From: Planctomycetota bacterium
GTDB taxonomy: Bacteria > Planctomycetota > Phycisphaerae > WQYP01
Direction of reading: 5' to 3'
Assembly: GCA_021798635.1 (NCBI GenBank)
Contig: JAJZGH010000285.1
Span: 1 to 5,642, forward strand
Length of the DNA stretch: 5,642 bases
The notes below the pieces were generated by a model that was given only the letters and a program-made list of their open reading frames with translations, searched no databases and was not told the origin of the DNA. Below, one piece after another: positions 1 through 4,955 of this stretch. The position numbers and the translations under genes were made by a program. Each line of letters opens with the position of its first letter. Position 1 is the stretch's first letter.

Positions 1-969
1 AAAAAGGTGTCAGGGCAACGTGATTCGACAACGCTTTCCGGCCTGGTCGGCAATTCAGTGGCGATGGAGAATTTGCGCCTCCAAATCAGCCAGTTGGCCC
101 TCCGGGACGCGACTGCGTTGATTCGCGGAGAAACCGGTACCGGCAAGGAACTCGTGGCCCGCTGCATTCACACGCTAAGCTCACGGTCCGCCGGGCCTTT
201 CGTCGTTGTCGATTGCGCAGCCCTGCGCGATACCCTGTTGGAATCCCAGCTTTTCGGTCATGTTCGCGGAGCGTTCACCGACGCACACAGTGCCACGCTC
301 GGGGCCTTGCGCGCCGCTGATGGCGGCGTGCTATTTCTCGATGAACTCGGCGAGTTGGACATAACCGCACAGGCCAAACTGCTGCGCTGCCTGCAGGAAC
401 GGGCGGTGGTACCGCTGGGGGCCGTCAACCCGATTTCGATCAATATTCGTGTCCTTGCCGCGACGCATCGTGATCTGGAAAATATGATCCGGAACGGCCG
501 ATTCCGGGAAGACCTTTATTTCCGACTCAATGTATTGGGAATTCATCTGCCTGCCTTACGGGAACGTCGCGACGATATTCCATTTCTGCTGCGGCATTTT
601 CTGGAAAGGATCGCCCAGCTATATCGCGAGCCGGCAGTGGAATTTGACGTGCCGGCAATGGCGGCATTGTGTGCTTATGATTGGCCCGGAAACATACGTG
701 AACTGGCCAACGCCGCGGAGTTTGTCGCCGCGGCATCCAGGGGCGGACACGCCGGAATTGGGGATCTCCCACCCTATATCCGGCGTCCGGGACTTGGCGT
801 GACCGTACCAGGTGTTACCCATCTGATTCCTTTGGAGCAAGCGCAGAGAGAACTGGTGCAATTGGCCCTGAGTGAAACCCAAGGTCAGGTGAGCCGCGCC
901 GCAGCGCTTTTGCATATCGAACGCCGCCGCCTTTGCCGCCTTGCGCAGCGCTACGGTCTGCGCCATTGA
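1..969 (+). CDS. Sigma-54-dependent transcriptional activator (AAA+ plus Fis-type HTH), probably 5'-partial
   Basis: This is a bacterial enhancer-binding protein that uses ATP hydrolysis to open sigma-54 RNA polymerase promoters. Counting from the GTG at 7, the AAA+ domain has Walker A GETGTGKE (41-48), a sigma-54 contact loop GAFTDA (88-93, usually GAFTGA), Walker B GGVLFLDE (106-113), a sensor I region RVLAATHRDL (148-157), the arginine-finger segment FREDLYFRLN (166-175) and the sensor II signature WPGNIREL (226-233). Residues about 285-317 form a Fis-like helix-turn-helix with an arginine-rich recognition segment (IERRRLCRL). The frame is open through bases 1-6, and most of this family carry an N-terminal receiver or sensor domain. 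The true start is therefore probably upstream, although a short protein from the GTG at 7 is possible. The PEP-CTERM gene downstream suggests a PrsR-like activator, but without the N-terminus that is inference. The family assignment is near certain. Confidence 0.95.
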   Translation, partial: KKVSGQRDSTTLSGLVGNSVAMENLRLQISQLALRDATALIRGETGTGKELVARCIHTLSSRSAGPFVVVDCAALRDTLLESQLFGHVRGAFTDAHSATLGALRAADGGVLFLDELGELDITAQAKLLRCLQERAVVPLGAVNPISINIRVLAATHRDLENMIRNGRFREDLYFRLNVLGIHLPALRERRDDIPFLLRHFLERIAQLYREPAVEFDVPAMAALCAYDWPGNIRELANAAEFVAAASRGGHAGIGDLPPYIRRPGLGVTVPGVTHLIPLEQAQRELVQLALSETQGQVSRAAALLHIERRRLCRLAQRYGLRH

Positions 970-978
970 ACAGGCCCA

Positions 979-995
979 TGAGCCATTTCGGCTCA
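979..995 (+). terminator. Short hairpin just after the activator gene, weak terminator candidate
   Basis: TGAGCC (979-984) and GGCTCA (990-995) pair perfectly across the 5-base loop ATTTC, ten bases after the activator stop codon. The position suits a terminator, but the following bases (AAGTTGCC) are not a T-run. It may be a processing or stability hairpin, or chance. Confidence 0.3.
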
Positions 996-1140
996 AAGTT
1001 GCCAAAGTGGTATCAAATTCGCGCCTATGCAGATACAGTGCGGCAAAGCCCATCGCATCCGGTTGCTATCGGTGCCATTGTGGAGCATTTCCGGCTCTTC
1101 CGCCCCTCGCCGTATCGGGCGCTATAACAATCCGCAAGTC

Positions 1141-1163
1141 ATTGGAATTACACTAGTTACAAT
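1141..1163. promoter_or_regulatory. Imperfect 23-bp dyad, candidate upstream activator site
   Basis: The arms are ATTGGAATTAC (1141-1151) and CTAGTTACAAT (1153-1163), with 8 of 11 positions complementary about base 1152. The outer four positions match perfectly (ATTG/CAAT). It lies in an AT-rich patch about 50-70 bases upstream of the start predicted from the sigma-54 promoter at 1187-1203. Fis-type HTH dimers of sigma-54 activators bind dyads upstream of such promoters, often further away (-80 to -150). The assignment is inference from symmetry and position. Confidence 0.35.
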
Positions 1164-1186
1164 TATTTTGTTCACACTGCTCAACT

Positions 1187-1203
1187 CCGGCACGAATGTT
1201 GCA
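1187..1203 (+). promoter_or_regulatory. Sigma-54 (-24/-12) promoter
   Basis: The sequence CCGGCACGAATGTTGCA matches the sigma-54 consensus YTGGCACGNNNNTTGCW at every defined position except one (C for T before the GG). The GG (1189-1190) and GC (1201-1202) are separated by exactly the required ten bases. Transcription should start about 12 bases past the GC, near 1212-1214. That leaves a leader of about 50 bases before the ATG at 1262. A sigma-54 activator gene sits directly upstream, and a PEP-CTERM protein gene downstream is a known class of target. An inverted repeat, GAATG-TTG-CATTC (1194-1206), overlaps the -12 element. Confidence 0.85.
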
Positions 1204-1261
1204 TTCCATACAGGTCTAACGCACACGAAATTCTCCGGGCTGCGCGATGCAGGATGTTTAT

Positions 1262-1618
1262 ATGTCTATGTTTCAACAATATCCGATAATCGCAATCACC
1301 GCCGGCGACTTACAGGTGGAAAGCCCGCCGGATTGGCTGTGGTGTATTCTGACCGCTGTGCCGGAGGAGGCGATTATGAGAGAAATCCAAATACACCGAC
1401 CGCGGGTTCTGGTCGTGGACTTGACGGCCCATGCGGACATCTGGCTCGAGTTGGCGGCGACCCTCATCTGGATGGCCTCGGAAGTCCAGATTATTGCCGT
1501 CGGCGCACCAAACCGGCCCGATCTGGAGCTTCTGTCGCGCCGCGCCGGAATTCGGTGCTACCTGCCAACATGGCGCGGTCTGGAATCAGCGGTTGCTTTG
1601 CTGCAAGAGAGGAGGTAA
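1262..1618 (+). CDS. Small receiver-like (degenerate response-regulator) protein, 118 aa
   Basis: This is a soluble protein with no signal peptide or membrane segment. From residue 46 it follows the second half of a receiver fold: strand RPRVLVVDL with an Asp at 53 where the phosphoacceptor normally sits, strand VQIIAVGA (75-82) where a Thr/Ser would end beta-4, and AGIRCYLPTW (95-104) resembling the AGADGYLPKP segment but with Thr in place of the conserved Lys. The acidic pair after beta-1 is not visible (PIIAITAGD). It may be a pseudo-receiver acting by protein contact rather than phosphorylation. The start at 1262 is chosen because AGGA (1251-1254) lies seven bases upstream; ATGs at 1247 and 1268 are worse placed. 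It is the first gene after the sigma-54 promoter and precedes the PEP-CTERM gene. The gene is likely real; the receiver assignment is tentative and the function unknown. Confidence 0.72.
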   Translation: MSMFQQYPIIAITAGDLQVESPPDWLWCILTAVPEEAIMREIQIHRPRVLVVDLTAHADIWLELAATLIWMASEVQIIAVGAPNRPDLELLSRRAGIRCYLPTWRGLESAVALLQERR

Positions 1619-1627
1619 CGCATGTAA
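1610..1627 (+). promoter_or_regulatory. Consensus Shine-Dalgarno followed by a start-stop pair (ATG TAA)
   Basis: AGGAGGT (1610-1616) is the best anti-16S match in the window. It sits five bases before ATG (1622-1624), a perfect start context, but the next codon is TAA (1625-1627). The Shine-Dalgarno overlaps the last codons and stop of the receiver-like gene, so ribosomes finishing that gene would be well placed to reinitiate here and stop at once. It may be a one-codon leader affecting translation or mRNA decay before the PEP-CTERM gene, or the scar of a lost gene. The sequence is clear; the role is unknown. Confidence 0.4.
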
Positions 1628-1716
1628 TACCGGTAAATCTGGGACGCGGGCCTGCGCGGTCCATTCCGGACTCGACCGGCACCCGTCGGAATACATAAGA
1701 AACTTCCCGCGCATCT

Positions 1717-1737
1717 GTCTGGGGTTGTACCCCGGGC
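1717..1737 (+). other. Hairpin in the leader of the PEP-CTERM gene
   Basis: GGGGT (1721-1725) and ACCCC (1729-1733) form a perfect stem around the 3-base loop TGT. In RNA the stem extends outward to 1717-1737 with two G-U and two G-C pairs. No T-run follows directly. It lies 23 bases before the AGGAGA ribosome-binding site of the PEP-CTERM gene. It could be a partial attenuator, an RNA-stability element separating expression of the two genes, or incidental. Confidence 0.35.
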
Positions 1738-1772
1738 CGCGAGGAATGGACTTTTCTTCAGGAGAACCATTT

Positions 1773-2450
1773 ATGAAATCGACTTTTTTTGCCATTGGTA
1801 TAGCGATCCTTGGGCTGCATTCCTCGGCCATGGGGGCGGCATCTTCGGTCGTCACCGTCGGTGTTCCTCAACAGCCGATATTATTTAATCTAACGGTGCA
1901 TGAAAACGGGGCCAACAGCGTCATGACAATCACGGAAGGAACAACCCTCCCCTTCTCACCGTCGGTAGCCGTAGCGTCGGGACCGGATGGCGTGCCGGAA
2001 TATTCAACCGGCGGGGTGTTCCTCCAAGCTGGCGATATCTACTGGCTCAATCCGCCCGGTGTCTCGCCGACGATATCCGATATGCTCCGGATTTATCCAT
2101 CTGCTGCGGGCACGGCCTATGGCGACACCTTTTCGGTGTTCTCAATGACTTACCCGGAAGGCAGCCAGGAGGATCCGGGCGTCATCAAACCGGATAGCCC
2201 TTGGGATGTTCGTGGTTTACCGTTGAATACCAATTTGGTCAATTTCCCCAGTGTAGCGGAGAATGGAACCTACACAACGCCCGGCTTGGCGATTCCGGTG
2301 GGGACCTATACGTTTCTTAGCGATACCGATGCCGTCCCCGAACCGACAGGTTGGTCGCTTGGATTGGCCTGTACTCTTGGAATGTTGTTTTTTCTACGCA
2401 GTCCAAGCCGGTTAAACAACCGTTGGTTGCGCAAAACGGCAAGCGGTTGA
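1773..2450 (+). CDS. PEP-CTERM sorting-domain protein, 225 aa, exported and exosortase-processed
   Basis: This is a secreted or surface protein with no recognised catalytic domain. Residues 1-21/22 form a signal peptide: Lys2, a hydrophobic core FFAIGIAILGL, then cleavage near SSAMG/AA. The body (about 23-187) is rich in Gly, Pro, Ser, Thr and Asn, has no cysteine and contains short beta-like stretches. The C-terminus is a textbook PEP-CTERM signal: VPEP (188-191), one hydrophobic helix (193-208, GWSLGLACTLGMLFFL), then a basic tail with Arg209, Arg213, Arg217, Arg220 and Lys221. Exosortase is thought to recognise this signal in the inner membrane, in bacteria that also make exopolysaccharide. 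AGGAGA (1760-1765) is seven bases before ATG 1773. An in-frame ATG at 1746 would displace the signal peptide and is disfavoured. No exosortase gene is in the window. The class is secure; the substrate or partner is unknown. Confidence 0.9.
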   Translation: MKSTFFAIGIAILGLHSSAMGAASSVVTVGVPQQPILFNLTVHENGANSVMTITEGTTLPFSPSVAVASGPDGVPEYSTGGVFLQAGDIYWLNPPGVSPTISDMLRIYPSAAGTAYGDTFSVFSMTYPEGSQEDPGVIKPDSPWDVRGLPLNTNLVNFPSVAENGTYTTPGLAIPVGTYTFLSDTDAVPEPTGWSLGLACTLGMLFFLRSPSRLNNRWLRKTASG

Positions 2451-2724
2451 ACGTCAAGGAATCGCAATAGCGCATTGTTTCCGAGACCTGCGGCGCGTAT
2501 GTTTGATCACAACTTCGCGCCGCGGTTTTGTCGGGGAAATGTGCTGACATTCTTATTTCCGTATTTCGCCTCCAACGATACATGTCACATCCACCGAGCC
2601 AATGGTTATGAGTGTAGCACCGAAGTTGCCTCTGTATCAAAGCCCTCTATTCTTGGATAATCCGTCGCTTTCTCGCTAATTCGTCCCGCTGGAAACGCGG
2701 ATGCGCCTTGGCGCAGCGGCGCGT
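2451..2724. other. Convergent intergenic region, no gene seen
   Basis: This 274-base gap separates the plus-strand PEP-CTERM gene from the end of minus-strand ispH. Besides the terminator-like hairpin at 2488-2529 it holds a small hairpin (AATGT/ACATT, 2538-2551) and a tight inverted repeat, TGCGCC-TT-GGCGCA (2702-2715), ten bases past the ispH stop. The latter might help end the ispH transcript but has no T-run. Open frames here are short and lack credible ribosome-binding sites or protein-like composition. Confidence 0.5.
2488..2529 (+). terminator. Long-loop GC hairpin downstream of the PEP-CTERM gene, probable terminator
   Basis: GCGGCGCG (2490-2497) and CGCGCCGC (2516-2523) are perfect 8-base complements. 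The stem extends by a T-G wobble and a C-G pair, and TTTT follows (2526-2529). The 18-base loop contains the palindrome TGATCA. It lies 38 bases after the stop codon, in the gap between converging transcripts. The short T-run and large loop make it a moderate intrinsic terminator candidate. Confidence 0.5.
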
Positions 2725-3651
2725 TCATGCCGCATCAGCTTGCCCGCCTGTGTTGATTTTTCGCGGATATTTATTGCATGGACTGTTATCCGTGGCAAAT
2801 CTAGAAATGCCGCCCATGGCGCTAATCGCATTGTAAACATCTTCAATGGTTTCAGGCAGTGTGCTGGTACCAGCGGTCAGGCCGACGGCTTCTATGGATT
2901 CAAACCATTGAGGATCGAGTTCGGCCGCGCTTTGCACATGATATACGACGGCTCCGCGATCCTGGCACCGATGAACCAACTGTCGGGTATTGTTGGAGTT
3001 TTTCCCCCCTACCACCACCACCGTATTGACCTGATTTAATAAATCTTCAACCGCCAATTGCCGATCCTTGGTGGGTTGGCATATCGTATCTATATACTTT
3101 ATTTCGGCGTGCGGATTCTTGCGCTTTACGGCCGCGCGAATTTCCAGCGCCCGTGCGGAGGGTGTGGTGGTCTGGCAAATGATGCCGAGTTTATTGTGGT
3201 GATAGGTTTTGACCGCCGCGCTATCCGGCAGTACATCATAACTGTATAGATCTTCGGTAATTCCCTGAACTTCGACATGGCCGGGCCGCCCGATCAGCAG
3301 CACATGATACCCTTGATCCCGCAGGCCAATGGCGGCGGCATGGGCTTTTTTTACCAGCGGGCAGGTGGTATCCAAGATGGTTTTACCAGCCTCCAGCAAG
3401 GCCGCCGTGCGGCGCTGACTAATTCCATGGGCGGTAATCAGTACGTGCGGCGTATCGGGAATGGCATTCCGGCGATCCCCTTCGCCGAATTGCTGAAATC
3501 CACGCCGCCGCATCCGCTGCTGCACCAGCGGATTGTGCACCAGTTCGCCATAAACCGTTACCTGCACCGGCTGTGCGACAGTGTCAGCGACTTTCAATGC
3601 GTCACGCACACCAAAACAGACGCCCATGGCCGAAGCTCGAATAACTCGCAT
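2725..3651 (-). CDS. ispH: 4-hydroxy-3-methylbut-2-enyl diphosphate reductase (IspH/LytB)
   Basis: This is a cytoplasmic iron-sulfur enzyme that reduces HMBPP to IPP and DMAPP, the last step of the MEP isoprenoid pathway. The 308-residue product has the three cluster cysteines: Cys12 (MGVCFGV), Cys97 (DTTCPLV) and Cys191 (DTICQPTKDRQ). Substrate-pocket motifs are also present: His39 (ELVHNP), His75 (TAHGIS), His125 and Glu127 (GHVEVQG), TTTP (161-164), GGKNSNNT (215-222) and Ser263 (TAGTST). Length and motif order are normal for the family. The frame is open upstream to 3819, but the start is placed at ATG 3651 because GAGG (3657-3660) lies five bases ahead and MRVIRAS matches the usual IspH N-terminus. 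It is last in a minus-strand row after a winged-helix regulator, 49 bases away. A palindrome lies just upstream of its ribosome-binding site. It looks intact and functional. Confidence 0.97.
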   Translation of the reverse strand: MRVIRASAMGVCFGVRDALKVADTVAQPVQVTVYGELVHNPLVQQRMRRRGFQQFGEGDRRNAIPDTPHVLITAHGISQRRTAALLEAGKTILDTTCPLVKKAHAAAIGLRDQGYHVLLIGRPGHVEVQGITEDLYSYDVLPDSAAVKTYHHNKLGIICQTTTPSARALEIRAAVKRKNPHAEIKYIDTICQPTKDRQLAVEDLLNQVNTVVVVGGKNSNNTRQLVHRCQDRGAVVYHVQSAAELDPQWFESIEAVGLTAGTSTLPETIEDVYNAISAMGGISRFATDNSPCNKYPRKINTGGQADAA

Positions 3652-3666
3652 ATAGACCTCGCTTTC

Positions 3667-3683
3667 ACTTTGCATTGCAAAGT
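3667..3683. promoter_or_regulatory. 17-bp near-perfect palindrome before ispH, candidate operator
   Basis: ACTTTGCATTGCAAAGT has two perfect 8-base arms around one central base. It lies between the regulator stop (3701) and the ispH ribosome-binding site (3657-3660). A further half-site, TGCAAA, occurs at 3690-3695, fourteen bases from the equivalent arm position. Small winged-helix regulators bind such dyads, so autoregulation or control of ispH is plausible. The transcript could also fold it into a 7-bp hairpin with an AAT loop close to the ispH Shine-Dalgarno. No T-run follows in either direction, so it is not a terminator. Confidence 0.5.
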
Positions 3684-3700
3684 TTAGAGTGCAAAAAAAT

Positions 3701-4093
3701 TTACGCCGCCGGATCGGCTTTGATTCTCCCCGGCTGAAAGCCGACTGGGACAGCCTTATTGGCGTCGGCAATAACCTGCTCCAACTGCTCAAGGTATTCC
3801 AGAAAGCGTTTGCGACCATCCGGAGTCAGACGAACAAGGGTCTGCGATCTATTGTTGCGCAGGCGTTTCCAGACCTCAACAACCGCAGCCTCCTGCAAAA
3901 TCGAAATATGCCGACTCAAATTGCCGTCCGTTAACGCGCACACTTCTTTAAGCTCATTAAAAAGCAGGCCGTCCGCGTGACCCGCCAGGGAAGATACAAT
4001 GCTCAATCGCGCTTTTTCGTGAATAACGCGATCGATTCCCTCATATGCATAGCGTCCGGGTTCTTTACGTGTTGTCATCGGTTGATTGGCCAT
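3701..4093 (-). CDS. Winged-helix transcriptional regulator (HTH_34/ArsR-MarR-like), 130 aa
   Basis: This small cytoplasmic DNA-binding protein probably acts as a dimer. Residues about 21-100 form a winged helix: RVIHEKARLSIVSSL (helix 1), LLFNELKEVCALTDGNLSRHISILQEAA (helices 2 and 3, with the TDGNLSRH recognition segment typical of the PF13601-type family), and a wing strand with SQTLVRLTPDGRKRFLEYLEQLEQV, where LTPDGRKRF is the classic end of the wing. The C-terminal tail (112-130) is short and Pro/Gly/Lys-containing. ATG 4093 is preferred because GGAG (4101-4104) lies seven bases upstream; ATG 4078 has no ribosome-binding site. With the 4093 start the gene overlaps the upstream membrane-protein gene by 29 bases, so the two are probably translationally coupled and functionally linked. 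The effector is unknown and no cysteine-rich metal site is evident. Confidence 0.88.
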   Translation of the reverse strand: MANQPMTTRKEPGRYAYEGIDRVIHEKARLSIVSSLAGHADGLLFNELKEVCALTDGNLSRHISILQEAAVVEVWKRLRNNRSQTLVRLTPDGRKRFLEYLEQLEQVIADANKAVPVGFQPGRIKADPAA

Positions 4094-4694
4094 GCCGCCG
4101 CTCCAGTGTCCAATATAAAATGCCTGCGGTAATAAACTGTCCCACCGCAAAAACCGCTCCCATCATCCACGGATCCAAGGTGCGCCCATCGGCGGATAAG
4201 GCCAATGTGAGAATTCCCGCCACAAGATAATACGCTCCGCACCAGAATGTCGGGCGTGGCAGAATGCGGCTGGTCGCGAACACGCCCATCGAAAAAAAGA
4301 GCATCCACAATGCCGGAAGTAAATGAAATATTCCCGGCACCATGGTGTACACAACACCGGTTAACAATCCGCCGGCAATTAAACTGGGCATGAAGCTTTC
4401 CACGGCCAGAAGTGTCAGACGGGTCTGCATCGGCGAATTCATGTGGCGACACCGCCACGTCATTTCCACACCGATAAGCGTTAAGCTCACCGCCGCCGCG
4501 CCTACCCAAATCCATAAATAAGCACCGGGGTGCGCTGCGGGATGCTCGACATAACGCTGTTGAACTGCTGCCGCCACAACCGCAATAATTCCGGAAGCCA
4601 CCGCGCTGAAACTGCGGTATCCGCGACACACCTGGCTTAATGCCACATGCGAACGGATTTCATCAATTTGCGATAGCGCGTCACGCAGTTCCAT
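4065..4694 (-). CDS. Six-helix integral membrane protein of unknown function, 209 aa
   Basis: The N-terminal 25 residues are polar and probably helical (MELRDALSQIDEIRSHVAL, then RGYRSF). Six hydrophobic segments follow at about 30-46, 58-78, 94-118, 120-144, 147-167 and 175-197, and the short tail is charged (ERRHGQSTDDNT). There is no recognised catalytic motif, transporter signature or signal peptide. From memory, similar proteins with an N-terminal RGYR segment occur beside winged-helix regulators in Acidobacteria and Verrucomicrobia, but no function is known to me. The end of the gene overlaps the regulator start, suggesting a sensor/regulator or regulated-transporter pair. ATG 4694 follows an in-frame TGA two codons upstream, so no longer form is possible; its ribosome-binding site is weak. 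Coding status is well supported; the function is unassigned. Confidence 0.85.
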   Translation of the reverse strand: MELRDALSQIDEIRSHVALSQVCRGYRSFSAVASGIIAVVAAAVQQRYVEHPAAHPGAYLWIWVGAAAVSLTLIGVEMTWRCRHMNSPMQTRLTLLAVESFMPSLIAGGLLTGVVYTMVPGIFHLLPALWMLFFSMGVFATSRILPRPTFWCGAYYLVAGILTLALSADGRTLDPWMMGAVFAVGQFITAGILYWTLERRHGQSTDDNT

Positions 4695-4788
4695 AAATCA
4701 CTATCTTTGCGGCCAATCCACGGGGCGTTCAACCGCTGCACCAAATTGCAGGTTATGCTCCTGTGTGGGATCGCCGTTACCTAGTATT

Positions 4789-4817
4789 ACTTTACGCCAT
4801 AAAGTTATCAGTTTCAA
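4789..4817 (-). promoter_or_regulatory. Candidate sigma-70-type promoter for the membrane protein-regulator-ispH row
   Basis: On the minus strand TTGAAA (4812-4817, 5 of 6 to the -35 consensus) and TAAAGT (4789-4794, 4 of 6 to the -10 consensus) are separated by exactly 17 bases. The predicted start near 4782 gives a leader of about 88 bases before ATG 4694. The spacer contains a small dyad, ATAAAGTTAT (4799-4808). The match is moderate and the consensus may differ in this phylum. Confidence 0.35.
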
Positions 4818-4893
4818 GCGGGCAACAGAAAAATCACCGCCAATGCACCTTACGTTTAGACTCGCTGGTGCGGGAATAGACGGCATACTATTT

Positions 4894-4908
4894 ATGACTC
4901 GTTGTCAT
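4894..4908. repeat. 15-bp dyad in the gap upstream of the membrane-protein gene
   Basis: ATGAC (4894-4898) and GTCAT (4904-4908) are perfect inverted arms around TCGTT. The dyad lies about 75-95 bases upstream of the candidate promoter at 4789-4817, in a 267-base gap (4695-4961) without a convincing gene. It could be a protein-binding site. It does not resemble the palindrome before ispH, so it is not obviously bound by the same regulator. Five-base arms can arise by chance. Confidence 0.2.
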
Positions 4909-4939
4909 GGAATATGAAAATTAGAGCGTCAAACAACTG

Positions 4940-4955
4940 CCCGGTAAGTGCCGGG
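4940..4955 (-). terminator. Short GC hairpin after the PDZ-protein gene, weak terminator
   Basis: On the minus strand CCCGG (4955-4951) and CCGGG (4944-4940) pair across CACTTA, beginning seven bases after the TAG stop of the PDZ gene. The moderately T-rich CAGTTGTTTG follows. The stem is short and the T-run interrupted, so it is at best a weak intrinsic terminator. Confidence 0.35.

Noticed and set aside
619..1053. A 144-codon minus-strand open frame
   Set aside because: It lies mostly antisense to the well-supported sigma-54 activator and shows no family features.
1640..1656. GG-N10-GC spacing after the ATG-TAA site
   Set aside because: The bases next to GG and GC do not match GGCAC or TTGC, so only the spacing fits by chance.
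1027..1698. A 223-codon open frame on the plus strand
   Set aside because: It crosses the sigma-54 promoter and overlaps the receiver-like gene. Its start has no ribosome-binding site and the protein is Arg/Gly/Pro-rich with no recognisable pattern, typical of an out-of-frame shadow in GC-rich DNA.
1431..1772. In-frame open upstream extension of the PEP-CTERM gene
   Set aside because: The signal peptide begins at ATG 1773, which has a good AGGAGA site. An extension would bury it and would overlap the receiver-like gene in another frame.
2475..2660. A 61-codon plus-strand frame in the convergent gap
   Set aside because: It runs through the terminator-like hairpin, has no ribosome-binding site, and has an unconvincing composition.
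3277..3687. A 136-codon plus-strand open frame
   Set aside because: It is antisense to the conserved core of ispH, with no protein-like motif.
4075..4629. A 184-codon minus-strand open frame overlapping the membrane protein
   Set aside because: It is a frame-shifted shadow of the six-helix membrane protein. The other frame has coherent hydrophobic helices, while this one is Cys/Arg/His-rich.
4701..4886. A 61-codon minus-strand frame in the gap before the membrane-protein gene
   Set aside because: There is no ribosome-binding site before its ATG, it spans the candidate promoter, and the product has no recognisable pattern.
4938..4954. A second -24/-12-like element on the minus strand (CCGGCAC, then GGGCA with ten bases between GG and GC)
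   Set aside because: The -12 half reads GGGC instead of TTGC and the base after GGCAC is wrong. The match is largely explained by the GC hairpin at the same place.
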